Below, piece by piece: positions 34,905 through 49,000 of a DNA stretch of 64,000 nucleotides. The number at the start of each line of letters is the position of its first letter. Position 1 is the first letter of the stretch. The notes under the pieces were generated by a model. The model saw nothing but the letters and a program-made list of their open reading frames with translations, made no database searches and was not told the DNA's origin. The DNA is from Grifola frondosa (taxonomy: Eukaryota > Basidiomycota > Agaricomycetes > Polyporales > Grifolaceae), in NCBI GenBank assembly GCA_001683735.1, contig LUGG01000004.1, forward strand, positions 1,426,001 to 1,490,000, in the 5' to 3' direction. The position numbers were made by a program, and so were the translations under genes.

Positions 34905-35999
34905 ATGTCTTCCACGAAGTATGTGAACCACATTTGCATGTTGTATAGATCGTCTAATCATGTGAGAAATGCAGCTTTACGCCATCTAACATTGTTGACA
35001 TGACCAAGGAGCGCGATTGGCCCGCTAACCTTGGTGGGATCTTACGATCAAGTTTTCCGTGTCGTTCACTGACGAATTGAGTCGTTTTTAGGCATGCTTG
35101 ATTGGGACAATACGTCTATCGTCTTTACAAAACGTTCGCTCCTTGAATTCCTGAAGTGAGTTCCAGCTCACTTTTTGCCGAACTGTAGTGCATCTCAGGA
35201 ATTCGACAGGTATGCAGGAGTCACCGTTGACCCAAACTTCATCAATATTCAGAAGTTACCTCGTAGGTGATGGTTTGTCGTCATTGGTTTTACGCCTAAC
35301 ATATTACCCAGGCTATGCCCAGTTTGGCAAGCTCGATGGTTCTCCGAGCAGTCCTCAAAACCCCCAACATTCCACTCCATCAGATTCAGCGCCAACAGGT
35401 TGAGTCCAGGCTTGCTTCGTACTTGTTGGTATTGATTACCCATAGCAGCACCTGTTGTGAGTTCTTTCCGGCCTACGCGCCGTGTGCGAGAAGCTCCAGG
35501 AGGAACACACACCAATCTGTTCAGCAATGCTGACGATGATGCCGCTGCAAGCGCTCCTCCTCCAATTCCAACGGTAAGACGAGGCTCGTATGCATACTTG
35601 ATCAACTTTTCAATGTGTGATCAGGCTTCCGCGGTTGAAGAAGTAAACCCGCCATCTGCAACGAAAGAAGTGTTGGAAACGACTACGGACAATACAATCA
35701 CACAGGCGAAGTTTGTAGCCATGTTGCAATCTCGATCCATTGTCGCTCACAACGTACTCGATCATTCGCAGGGGTAAACAGACATCCTCAGGTGTGGCAA
35801 GCTTGTGGAGTGCATCTGATGACTCGGAACAGTTCAAGCCAACTCGCCGGTGAGTCCCGATCGCTCGTTGGAGTCGGCGTGCCGTTGATGTTTGTGACAG
35901 CGTCCGAGAAATGCCAGGAGGACGAGACAGTATATCGGGCGTGAGCAAATTCATTTTCTCGTAGTTCTACGAACTCACTGCCATCTTCAGCTGTTCTGA
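34905..35999 (+). CDS. Small protein with doubled RVRE-PGG motif
   Basis: Assembled from about nine short exons starting ATG 34905 (MSSTNFTPSNIVDMTKERDW) by consistent GT-AG introns. It continues with DWDNTSIVFTKRSLLEFLKY, a Pro/Ser-rich part, FRPTRRVREAPGGTHTNLF, an Ala/Pro-rich part, TITQAKFVAMLQSRSIVAH, and FKPTRRVREMPGGRDSISG ending LF, TGA 35997-35999. The join before the second motif (35775-35835) is unresolved. I do not know the protein. The twice-used RVRE-PGG-LF motif recalls the PGG motifs of the microtubule proteins Jupiter/HN1 and plant SPIRAL1, but that is a loose resemblance. It shares a 160-bp divergent promoter with COQ7. Confidence 0.6.
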
Positions 36000-36151
36000 T
36001 TAGCCAGAGGGTGCAGCAGGTGCCCGATATATGTGTAGTTGCTGAAGGGGTTTCAAGTGTTGTACGATGACATTATTGATGTGCGGTGTATGAACAGAAT
36101 GAACAGAATGAATGGTAAATGTGAATGTTTAAAATGTGAAAAAAATTGCAT

Positions 36152-36247
36152 TGGTGGCGGCGAGGTTCGAACTCGCGCGGGCTCGCGCCCATTGGGAATC
36201 AAGCGGAACTTAAATCCAACGCCTTAGACCAACTCGGCCACGCCACC
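36152..36247 (-). tRNA. tRNA-Leu(UAA), with a short intron
   Basis: The minus strand folds as a type II tRNA. The acceptor GGTGGCG pairs with CGCCACC, followed by a D-arm GGCCGAGTTGGTCTAAGGC. The anticodon TAA (36210-36212) sits in TTTAAG after stem TTGGA. A long variable arm (GGGC-GCGA-GCCC) and a T-arm GCGAG-TTCGAAC-CTCGC follow, with A as discriminator. At 96 bp it is about 11-13 nt longer than a mature tRNA-Leu, and the extra bases lie just 3' of the anticodon, the normal intron site. It decodes UUA/UUG leucine codons. Confidence 0.93.
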
Positions 36248-36401
36248 AGCTTCAATGGTTCTCCATCAATTCCCTATTATGTGTGTAAGCAGTTAACGGG
36301 AGAACTTTCGAATTATAGCAGTGTTGTGAGAACAAAAAAATTCCGCACAAGACGCGAAACCTATAAGGTACAAGTAAAATTACATGAACGACCGCTATGC
36401 A

Positions 36402-39002
36402 TTAGCCACTGAAACTCCATAACCTAATGTCTCCATCATCGCTGCCCGATACTATCTTGTCTTCGCCAAGCGCAAGGCATGTTACCGCACCTCGGTGACC
36501 AACCAGTGTGGCCATGCAGCGACCCTCTTCGCGCACCCACACCTGCAACGTTTGAAGAACGTGAATGTCAAGATGTCAAAGACGTGAGGCAAGACTTACC
36601 TTGATCGTGCGATCATGACTACCGCTCACGAGGCGCAACTTGTCGCTGGCAATGGCCCATACACCTTCTATATGTCCGAATAACGTCTTCACCGCCTTTC
36701 CAGAGTCAATATCCCATAACTTAATCGTGTTGTCCAAGCTGCCCGAGATAAGCACCGGCTTCTGGCGTTTGTTGCTCGATGCCGCATTCGAGGTTTTCTC
36801 CTTTCCCTTTTTGCCACTCAGCTGGTCGCGCTCCACGGGATCGGGGTGCACGTACGCCTGTGGCGTAGGCTGGACGGACAGCGCCGAGTAGTGAGCATAG
36901 GGATCGAAACCAGGCGGCGGAACGAACGCTGTTGTAGCATATGCCGGATAACCAGGAGGAAGAAAAGCAGGCAAAGCATCAGCAGGATGATCAGGTAGGC
37001 CAGCTGGCATTGAGTGCAGGTCTCCATTGTTACTCCTCTGATTGTCAGCAGCGTCCTCGTCCTCATCAGGATCATCCTCAGAGGGCTCATCCACCAACAA
37101 AAGCTTGAGACTCTGCACCTGCCCGACATGACCTTTGAATAGTCGAACACATGTTCGGAGAGAAAGGTCCCATAGGCGAATCGTCCCATCGTCCGAAGCG
37201 GAAAACAGCATCTTGCCTGGTTCGATATTAGGAGAAGCTTGGGGGTCGGGGGACTTCGATCCAGACAGTCCAGAATCGACAACAGCGACGCTGGATGAAC
37301 ACGACGATGTCGCATTCGAGTCCCAAAGCTGTACGGCATTGACCCAATCGCAGTGCCCTCTGAGCGTGAAGCACTCTCCTGTTCGGAAATTCCAAACCTT
37401 GATGGTCGTATCCACGCTCCCGCTCGCAAGCACATGAACGTCGAAATTTAAGCAAACGACGCCCTCCGTATGCCCTTCCAGGACGCTCAGGCACTTCCCC
37501 GTCCGCCAGTTCCAAACGCGCATGGTATGGTCCATGCTTCCTGTGATCAATTTGCACTCGTCGAATTGCAAAGCTCGAACCGCACGCGTGTGTCCCGTTA
37601 GACAATGAACCTCGACACCAGTCTCTAGATTCCATACCCGTGCGGTGCGATCGTATGAACCGGTGATTAGGACTGGGAAAGAGGGATGTGTGAGGGTCTC
37701 GCTGAACTGCAGGCACATAACACCGTCCGTGTGACCCTTGAGTGTACGAACTGTGCAGCGGCCTCTTCGCCAGTTCCGCTCAATCGTCAACCGCTCGCAA
37801 TAAACATCCTTCCAAGGTCGCGTGAACGAGTCTGAGGTGGAAATTTGAGAGCGGTTGGGAATTATGAGTGGATTTGTGGGGGTGACGGGTCTGCTACTGT
37901 CGCTGTCTGGCGAAAGCGATGCAGGCGGGAGGGAATCCGTACGAGAATCAATCGCATCTATTCTCATCCGTTTTGACGAAGGTCCTGATGACGATTCGGC
38001 TTCATCATACGCCCGCTTGTGATGTAACGGCGGTAAGGAATGACCAGCAGGAGAAGGGCATGGCGAAGCAGAAGACGAAGGTAGACGGACTGCACGACGT
38101 TTCTCCAGAATCGGGAGCCCCCAACCACACTTGAGGCACTTCTGCCCTATGTGCTGTTCGCAAATTCCCCGCCACAATAGATCATCGTCAGCAAGACTCT
38201 TCCATTGCCTACTGACTTGTGCTGCACGGCACAACGATGTCGCATCCAGATACCCAAGAATCTTCAGTGAGACCTCCCGCGGGAGAACCGTGAACGGGTC
38301 GATGCGAATGAGATGTGAGAGTTGCTCTGTAAGGAGGGATAGCTGAGAGAAACAGCACATCGTGAGGAGTCCTTGAAGGATGAGTGCGCGACGAGGGTGC
38401 GGCGAAGAAGAAAAGTTGGACCAAACGGCGTTGACAGCCTGTCGCTCTTGAACAGGAAGAGCATCGAGAGCCTAGAAACAAACGCGGTGAGCATACGGAC
38501 TCAATATCGACCAGCCATCCGACGACGGAGAGGTATCGAGTATAGCGGCAAGGTAAAGGCAAAGACCATTCACCACCCATAAGATCTAGAGCACGCGCAT
38601 AAACTGAAAATGAGAGTCCTACAGAAACTGGCATGCTCAAGCTTTGATACCCTGCTTCCGCGCAATCCCACCTTCTCCCAATAAATCTCGCGAAGACCAG
38701 CAACTCACCTGCTGGAGCTTCAAATTAGTGCCTTCGTCCGCCATACGCTGATGTCGGACGCAAAGTTTCCTAGCGGGAGGCTGCTGTAACTGGCCGGAGC
38801 TTCCCTTCTCCTGAGCGATGGCCTCGGATTTGGACGGTTCCATTGGTAGGGAGGAGTTGTCGAGGATGGGAGCGTCGAATGCAGTAACCGGAGGAGTTAA
38901 TGGTAGAGAAGGACTCGGAGATCTAGAAGAGGATGCTGAGGCGAGACGTGGAGGAGGAAGGGTATCGCACACGTAAGGAGAGGGTATTGAAGAAGCAGAC
39001 AT
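36402..39002 (-). CDS. MET30: F-box/WD40 protein of the MET30/sconB family
   Basis: Exon 1 (39002-38709) is a Ser/Pro-rich N-terminus ending NLKLQQ. A 237-nt intron leads to ALDALPVQERQAV and the F-box LPREVSLKILGYLDATSLCRAAQVSRQWK. The family signature CLKCGWGLPILEKRR follows. After a 90-residue disordered part comes the WD40 propeller beginning RNWRRGRCTVRTLKGHTDGV. The last repeat is on a separate 3' exon (VWVREEGRCMATLVGHRGAV ... IRLWSFSG, stop 36402-36404). The protein is the substrate receptor of an SCF ubiquitin ligase; in yeast and Aspergillus it restrains the sulfur-assimilation activator. About 120 acidic and Pro/Ala-rich residues interrupt the propeller after LFKGHVGQVQSLKLL. Confidence 0.9.
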
Positions 39003-39455
39003 GGTAGGAGGGGATGAAGAGCAAGTCGAGGACAGAGTGGTTTTCGGAATGCACAGTTAATTAGACGCCGGTGCACTTGAGGTCGCGTGAAGAGTACGCG
39101 ACATCGCGCAACGCTGACTAACGTTTAATTTTGCAATTGCATTTGAATATGTTTCTTTATCTTCGAACGCAATAGGAAGACTTTGTCTCACATTTATACG
39201 GCATGCGCCACGCCAGCAAATCCCCGTCGCACTAAATGCCCTGCATTTCAATTCATCACAACATTTGGAACATCAGTCGTCAATATCACAACATCATGCA
39301 TACAAATCGGCAGCGAGAGAGACATGACCGTTTCAATTCAAGATATATAAAGAGACACGCGACACATGGAACAGAAGGAGGAAAGCAAAGTGAACGATGA
39401 GCCATCTCAGGTGAAGAAAGACAATGATAAGTCCCGCTGCTCCAGGCTAGGCCCA
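39003..39455. other. Intergenic region between GSK3 3' end and MET30-like 5' end
   Basis: About 450 bp without a gene. It should hold the GSK3 3' untranslated region and the MET30-like promoter. I see no clear motif. Confidence 0.5.
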
Positions 39456-41135
<1,680 letters not shown>

Positions 41136-42441
41136 TGAGCACGCGGTGGACGTTAAGGATACAAGATGTGGTTAACCTTTGGCAGAAGGAGCTAGTAAAG
41201 TCGAGCGAGATCGAGCGTCGGGCTGCAAAGGAGAGGAGAAAAGCTGGTGAGATGGGGATTTGGTCGCAGGCGAGATGGCAAGGGAAAGAAAAGAAAGGAT
41301 TAGTGACGAAGAATGGCAACGACGAGGACGTACGTGGGCTGGCGACGGGAGATGAAGAGGATGCAGGAAAGAGGGGTCGAGTAGAGAAGAACAGGCGCGG
41401 GAAGTAGCGGTCACCAGACCTTCGCGCCACACAACCCAAACAACCACCGCCACCCGCTCCCTGCACACCCATCATGTCTTTCCTCTACACTCTTCTCCTC
41501 CGCTCGCATCTTTGCCTCGCTTTTCGCGCGCACGCTTGACGCTTTACTTTCAACATAACATATGGTCTCACTCGATAGCATACCAACGTCTTCTGTCGCT
41601 ATGCTGCTCCTCGAGGCTCAGTCACCTGCTCTTCCTTTGTCGCATCTTTGCTCGATATCTTTGCTCCTCCAGACCGAGCCGTGGGATTAAGAATTGTCGC
41701 TATGAGAAAATAATCCGCCTGTCGACAGTCGCCCAGCTGTCGCCGTCTACTAATCATCTTCGCGTATTCCTCCGCGGGCGTTCTCTTGTCAATGAAATCG
41801 TGATGCTTCGGCTGCAGATTGCTTCCAGTAGCGTTGTTTGCTCCGTTGGTCTGTTCTGTCGTGACCCCATGTACATGGATTCATTTGTCAGAGGTTCGTT
41901 GCGATCTTCGCGCGAGATGCAAGATGGTGTACAGAACATCTTATCGTGGCTAGGACTCGGATGCTATCGGCGCCGCACGACTTCTGCGGCGGCGATAACA
42001 CCGAGACTAATCAGACGCATTGGCATGTTCTTGTCGGCACCCAGCGTGGGGCCATACGTATGTGTACTCGAGCCTTCTCTCGAGACCAAATGTAGGCTGG
42101 ATATCGAACCTTGGTTTGGGCTGTCATTTCTCTGTATATGATGCGACCACACATGACGAGCTTTTGATAGAGTATATACGTTTCTCGAATACACACAAGT
42201 ACTCTCATTGTGAACATTTGATCTCGACATGGGCACAGTACTGCCGCCGGGTGTGACGTGTGACGGGCCCGGCAGGGCGGTGGAAATCTACGGGAGCCGA
42301 GATGCCGCCGAATGGCGTGACGTGGGCGACTTGTAATGCGTGACGTTGTGGCATCCACGTGGCAATCACTTGTCACGTCTAGTGTCGACGGCCGGATTGG
42401 GAGTACGTGCCCAAGCTTGAATTCAGCTTTTGGTTGTCCCA
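41136..42441. other. Divergent intergenic region between GSK3 and NDUFV2
   Basis: 1.3 kb. A 209-codon plus-strand frame at 41512-42141 is Arg/Ser/Leu-rich and looks like chance. I see no conserved domain. The region presumably holds both promoters and 5' leaders. Confidence 0.45.
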
Positions 42442-43446
42442 ATGTTTGCAACAAGACTACCCAGACGTTTGAATCTCTCCCGGTCTCTTGCTTCCGTCAG
42501 GAGCATATCATCAACGGCATCTCGGAGGTCGGATGCTCTCTTTGTGGTCGGTATCACCCCACACTAGCATCTCAACTTGCTCATAGACTTGTTTTAGCAT
42601 CGTGACACTCCTTACAACAATCCCAAGGTCAGAATATAGCTGTTTATCGCGTATCTGCCTAACACTCTTGTTAAGATACCCTTCGAGTTTAACATCAGAA
42701 CTTCAAACGAGCGCAGGAAATCATCTCCCACTATCCTCCACAGTACAAGAAAGCCGCTGTCATTCCTCTTCTTGATCTTGGCCAGAGACAGAACAAGGGA
42801 TGGACAAGTATCAGTGTCATGAACTACGTCGCGAAGCTGCTGGAGATGCCGCCTATGCGCGTGTACGAGGTGGCTACGTCTACACAATGTTCAACCGTGC
42901 GTCCCGATCAAGCTGCAATTCTCGACCGGAGTACTGAAGCAAGAGTGGCCCTGTCGATCAGTGAACCTATCGGCGAGAACTTTGTGCAGGTCTGTACGAC
43001 TACCCCCTGTATGCTGAGGGTGCATATGACATCCTCAATACCGTCTGCGACAACTTGGGCGGAATCAAACCCGGACAAACGACAAAGGATGGCAAGTTCA
43101 CTGTGATCGAGTGTGTCAGGGTGCATGCAGCAATGCGCCTATGATTGTCGTAAACGACGACTTCTATGTCAGTATCGTGCAATTAAAGAGAGGTGGACTG
43201 GACTCAATAATATTTTAGGAGGATCTAACTGATGCCACCACGCGAAGATTTTGGACGCATTCAAGAAGGGCGAGAAACCTAAGCCTGGTCCTCAAAGCGG
43301 CCGGCATACAAGCGAAAACTCTGCGGGTCTTACTGCGCTCACCTCAAAGGTTGGTTGTCTCTTCCTCGCATACCTTACACAACTCATCCACACACGGTTC
43401 ACCAGCCTTATGGTCCTGGGAATTTTGCACTCCAGAATTCAGCTAG
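42442..43446 (+). CDS. NDUFV2: Complex I 24-kDa iron-sulfur subunit NDUFV2
   Basis: Exon 1, ATG 42442, is a clear mitochondrial presequence ([20 protein letters not shown]). Later exons give [89 protein letters not shown] and [21 protein letters not shown]. The end is GEFCTPEFS with TAG 43444-43446. The CTTTPC and CQGAC cysteines bind the N1a [2Fe-2S] cluster in the NADH-dehydrogenase module of complex I. At least seven single-base discrepancies (near 42699, 42879, 42898, 43018, 43112, 43249, 43430) break the frame, mostly one missing base each. The protein between them is conserved, which argues for sequence error rather than decay. Confidence 0.85.
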
Positions 43447-43533
43447 AGGATATACTCTGACTATAATGCAAGCCAGTAATGCATTGGGTATATCATGTGT
43501 GTATACATCTGAGTCATGACGTTTGTTGTGGTA

Positions 43534-45540
43534 TCAGTCGTCTCCTTCACCGTCGTCGATTCCGTACATGCCCTCCCCACCCTCTGGCAATCGCTCGACA
43601 ATGTACCTATGCGAGAGTATTAGAAGTATACACGAACAAAGCCATATGCACAGCGCTCACTCAATTTCCTCCTTGAGATCAGCGCAATAGCGGTCTGGTG
43701 GAAATAGTAGTAAGCATGTTGGCTCTTATAGCTAAAAGAGATCGTGGCACACCCAAGGGGAGGTCCGACTTGTCTATGCCTATATTATTCATGATTAGTG
43801 GTCATCTTCATTGGTGTACCTAATAAATAGCCCACCGAAAGGCATCTCGATTTCATCGGCAATGCCCTCAATGCCCATCAAGGTGAACGCAACCACGGTC
43901 ACAATGGGAATCATACCCCATCCCATTTCCTTGACAAGCGTAAAAGGAGCACGAACAAGTACAGTGTCACACATTGTTTGAGGTGAATACTGTAAGACCG
44001 AGGAGGCGTGTTCGCAATGCGTTCCATTGCCGTCATCATGTCGATCATACCCTGCACGCTGCGCGGAAGTCAGTAAAAAGATTCTCCGACTTGAGCTCTG
44101 GTACTCACTGTTGGCTGAGAGCATTGGTTCCTGGCGTTGGAGTAAAGAACAAATCGGGGAAAGTATGCATGTTCCTTACCAGCTGACCTACAGTCTCTAA
44201 ATAGCCATCGCGCTTGAACTTGAACAGAAAGTGCGACAGTTCGTGCGCAATACTGAAAATAATCTTTATCTACCAAAATATCGAAAGAACGAAGTGAAAA
44301 CTTACACCGTGGGGAAGGTGTTAGAGCTGGTCGGGATCCGCATTAAAGTCTATTGTTTGATGCAATGAGCTTAGCAGGAGTCTTCTGTGTCTTTGCAATC
44401 CTTGTACTTGGCTGTTTAAGCTTGTCCTTGCTCCTCTTCACGCGTATTCGTTTAGTCGCATCCACGGAGGCCGGCCTGTTGTCTTCATTTTCATATTCCT
44501 CCGGTGTCACGATGCGAGAGTTGCTGTTGCTTCGCATGTCGAGCAGTGGCAGAATATAACATGAATGTGGATGTTTTGCGAGAACTGTAACCGTTGCGCG
44601 CGAACGTGCAGTGGACGGGAAGTATACCCGTGTAGTCATCCCAGTCAAGCCCATCCTCTCCGCGTAGATAATTTTCACCGCAAAGGCGAAACATACACAG
44701 AGCTTGAGCGCATCGACCTTTCTACGTCGAAGCTGAGCCGCTGTGAGATTCGCGCCCGGTGACTTGCCTTTCGTTATATCATCTGAAGGCGGCACGCCCA
44801 CATTGAGCCAAATTAAACGAGACACGTTGCGAATCTAGTATATCCTTCATTCACTTATATGACCATATAATTCGAGACGGCAGTGACGCACATGAGACAT
44901 CATAGTGCCGAAGTCTTTTCGACCTTCATAGTACCGATCGTACGAGGTGCTATCAGCGTGATCAGATATAGAGATAAGTTTATAGACAGTATAAGACACA
45001 CCATTCCTAAAATTCATGCATCAATTGTTAATCTGTTGGTTGAAATTGGAGTATTGTTGATACTTACCTGAACACGAGAATGAGGCCAACCTGGATAAAA
45101 TGTATGACTCTGTGACTGTCAAGGAAAAAATTCTCTGAATGAATGCTTACGACTACTGCTAAAAGTGGTACAACAGAGTTTGTGAGGGTTATGTTTACCC
45201 CCTTGACCAAGCGTATGCAGCAAGAGTGGCCCAAATTGTGACCGTCAGGACAGGTCCCACAATGCGAGGCACGATCTGCAATGCTGTTATTTGTGGACTT
45301 TAGATGCACAAACAGTCGAACGCAACGTACGCTGCCTTTGACACGTAGCACGTCAGGAACCAAGAGTACTATCCAGCATTGGGTTAATGTTCGGCCTTTC
45401 AATAACTATAAATTACGAACCTTCCTCAGATGCTGTCGAGAAATGATCTTGCCCTACGATAATTTTCTTACGTATCATACTTTGGCTGCATATTGGATTC
45501 CGTACCTTGGGCAAAGATATCGCCACTGAACAGTCGCCAT
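43534..45540 (-). CDS. Bestrophin-family anion channel
   Basis: Minus-strand gene in many exons. Recognisable parts in order: LVPDVLRVKGS; IVPRIVGPVLTVTIWATLAA (membrane helix); NITLTNSVVPLLAVV; VGLILVFRNGVSYDRFYEGR (44.9-45.07 kb); HVRNVSRLIWLNVGV; a Lys/Arg-rich cytoplasmic loop; VLVRAPFTLVKEMGWGMIP; and VVAFTLMGIEGIADEIEMPFG, the bestrophin hallmark. The C-terminus IVERLPEGGEGMYGIDDGEGDD ends at TGA 43534-43536. Bestrophin/UPF0187 proteins form pentameric anion channels; fungal members are membrane proteins of unclear physiology. The start at 45540 (MATVQWRYLC) is weak and the first two exon joins are not certain. It is convergent with NDUFV2, 87 bp apart. Confidence 0.8.
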
Positions 45541-46025
45541 GGTATGCCAAAGTCGGGTATTGGGGTAATCCGGATATCTCACTCTAGCCCAAGAATCGCC
45601 TTTCTAAGTTAGAGTATGATGATGGATCTCAGAAAGAGCGTCAACGGAAGTATGTTCAATTGGGTATGCTGCCACTACGTACAGCATGCATCATGATGCG
45701 TGCCTCCGAAGCGCCCATGTCGCCCAATTAAGCAGTGTTCTGTCACGCATCACGCTCACTATAACTACGTGAAATCAAGTCAACACCGCAAGAAGGTAAT
45801 TTCTGGAGTACACATCAAGAAATTCCACGCTATCAATATTCAATATTATTGAGATGGAACGATGGTTTGGTCAGCTTACTTTGGTCGTGGAGGTCCGAGG
45901 ATTAAGAAAGGGAACGTGATTCTTGTGATGCGTGATCTGATTCCAGCGGTTACCATATTGGGTGGAGACTTGATGCATTTGACGGCTTGTTACAACTTCG
46001 CTCACGACCACCTCCACCCCGGCTT
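45541..46025. other. Divergent promoter region, bestrophin gene and myosin V
   Basis: About 480 bp without a supportable frame; it contains both upstream regions. The open frame starting at 45862 is out of frame with myosin and looks fortuitous. Confidence 0.4.
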
Positions 46026-49000
46026 ATGGCTGAAAACATCTATTCTAGAGGAACCAGGGTATGGTTCACCGATAAAGAACACGGCTGGATATCTGCAGAG
46101 GTCACTTCAGTCGTACGAAGCCCTGATGACGCCGTCAAACTTGTCTTCGTTGATGAACGCGGCAAAGTCGGTGTGCTCTCGGTGTTGCTGGTTTACTCCG
46201 CTCATTTTCCCCGGTTGTCACATTATCTAGGACATCACAATCGATACGACAGTGCAAGACATCAAGAATGGCAAGGAAGGCCTCCCACCTTTACGAAATC
46301 CACCGCTGCTAGAGACCGCTGATGACCTTGCTACGCTGTCACATCTTAATGAACCCTCAGGTTCGTTATTTTGGCGCCATCCCTGTACCACGCAATCCTC
46401 ACGCTAGCTCTATCAGTCCTTCATACAATTCGTAATCGTTACGCGCAACACAGCATATATACGTATAGTGGTATCGTGCTGATAGCTGTCAATCCCTTTC
46501 AACGCGTCACACTCTATGGTCCGGAGATCATTCAAGCATACAATGGGCGACGGAGAGGGGAGCTAGAACCTCATCTCTTTGCCATCGCTGAGGATGCATA
46601 CACTGCTATGAGCAAGGATGGCATGGGACAGACCATCATTGTTTCGGGAGAAAGGTGAGCCATTGTGAATTACTTATAGTTGATCATGTTTCTGAGGGTG
46701 CATCAGTGGAGCAGGAAAAACGGAATCTGTACGATTATCCTGCTGACGTTGGAGTATACGGCACTCACACTTGTTTGTTATTCTAGGCAAAATTCATCAT
46801 GCGTTACCTTGCCTCCGTAAACCCCCCGAGTCCAAGAGTAGAGGCAAGACGAAGATATCGCTTGACGAATCGAGTGAGGTTGAACGTCAAATTCTTGCCA
46901 CGAATCCTGTTCTCGAAGCCTTTGGTAACGCTAAGACGACTCGAAATGACAATTCGTCGCGTTTCGGAAAGTATATCCAAGTAAGTTCAGGAAATTTCAT
47001 TCCTCTGCGCCTCTGCCTCTCTGAATATGCATACTAGATTCTGTTTGATGGCAGACAAGAAATCGTAGGCGCGCGGATTCGGACATACCTACTAGAGCGA
47101 TCCCGCGTCTTTTTCAGCCTCTTACCGAACGTAACTATCACATATTCTACCAACTCTGTGCCGGAGCACCCTTGAAGGAGCGAAAAGATCTTGGACTCGA
47201 CACTGATGTCACGAAGTTCCAGTACCTCAATCAAGGAGGGTCTCAATCGACGCCAATAGCCGGGGTCGATGACGCAGAGGAGTTCAGGCAGACTCAAATT
47301 GCATTATCCACTATTGGTATCAGTGTTGAGAAACAGTGGGCTGTCTTCAAGCTGCTATCTGCGTTGCTTCACCTTGGGAACATCAAGGTCACACAATCAC
47401 GATCGGATGCGGTCATTGACGACACTGATCCAGCGCTGCAATTGTCCACACGCTTCTTAGGGGTACCTTTGGCCGACTTCAAGAAGTGGACCATTAAGAA
47501 GCAGATTACCACTCGTTCAGAGAAGATCGTCACGGCCCTCAATGGAGCGCAGGCGACCGTTGTTCGCGATAGCGTAGCGAAGTTCGTTTATGCGTGCTTG
47601 TTCGAGTGGCTAGTTGCCATTGTGAACGAGAGTTTGGCCGGAGAAGGTGGAGAAGCCGCTATGCGGGCTGAAATGTTCATCGGCGTATTAGATATCTACG
47701 GTTTTGAGCATTTCAAGAAGGTCAATGTCGCGTTCACTCTGTATACACTGGCTGACACTCCAGGATACAGAACTCGTTCGAACAATTTAGCATCAATTAC
47801 GCTAATGAAAAGCTGCAGCAAGAGGTCTGTGGACATGTCTCATTTCGTGATCTTGACCCTCATCGTCCTTTTTTCTCGATAGTTTAATGCTCACGTTTTC
47901 AAACTCGAACAAGAAGAGTACGTCCGGGAGAAGATCAACTGGACATTCATCGATTTCTCAGATAATCAGCCTTGCATCGACATCATTGAAGGCAAACTTG
48001 GCGTGATGGCTCTACTAGACGAAGAGTCTCGTCTTCCGTCAGGTACCGATGCGTCCTTCCTGCAGAAACTCCATAACCAGCTCGCGAAACCGGGGAACAG
48101 CAAGGTTTTCAAGAAACCTCGATTCGGGAACTCCGCATTCACAATCGCCCATTATGCATTGGACGTGACGTATGAAGTTGAAGGCTTTCTCGAGAAGAAT
48201 AGGGACACCGTACCTGATGAACACATGACTCTTCTTATGTCCACCAAGAACGCCTTCTTGAAGGAAGTCCTTGACGCTGCATTCGCTGCTACCAAGGCTC
48301 CTGATGCTGCCCCTCCATCTCCGACGGTCTCAGATTCTGCGAGTGGCAGCTCCCGTCGCCAATCTGTTATCCCTGATCCCGGACGGCAATCCCTCATTTC
48401 GTCTGTGGTGTCTTCATCAACTGGTCCTAAACGCCCAGGTGGTGTGACGAAGAAGCCTACTCAGGCCTCCATTTTCAAGGCATCTTTAGTCAATCTAATG
48501 GATACTTTGAATGTGACGAATGTGCACTATATTCGTTGCATCAAGCCAAATGAGAAAAGCGGGCATGGGAGTTTACGCCTCAGCAGGTGCTTGGCCAGTT
48601 GCGTGCTTGTGGTGTCCTTGAGACCATTCGCATCAGTTGTGCAGGTTATCCTTCTCGATGGATTTACGAGGAATTCGCAGAGAGGTGAGTTTATTCAATC
48701 TTCGACTCCTCGCGTTGATCCTCAATTTTCATTGGTGTCAGATACTACATGTTGGTACACTCCTCTGAATGGAGTCCTATGATCCAGAACTTGGAACTCA
48801 AGACATTATGCGCCCGTATCCTGGAGAAGACTATTAATGATCCCGACAAATACCAACCTGGCCTCACCAAGATATTCTTCCGTGCGGGCATGCTCGCAGC
48901 ACTGGAATCCCTTCGGTCTGCAAGACTGAACGCTTTGGTCACCATCGTTCAGAAGAATATGCGGAGGCGTATGGCCGTTAAGAAATATCAAGCATTGCGG

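Noticed and set aside
38209..38703. Minus-strand frame overlapping the MET30 intron and exon
   Set aside because: It is an out-of-phase read-through of the 237-nt intron; splicing directly joins LQQ to ALDALP in frame.
41512..42141. 209-codon plus-strand open frame between GSK3 and NDUFV2
   Set aside because: Arg/Ser/Leu/Cys-rich composition, no domain, and it lies in what should be a promoter region; best taken as a chance frame.
45862..46230. 122-codon frame across the myosin V start
   Set aside because: It overlaps exon 1 in another frame; the myosin N-terminus at 46026 is well conserved.
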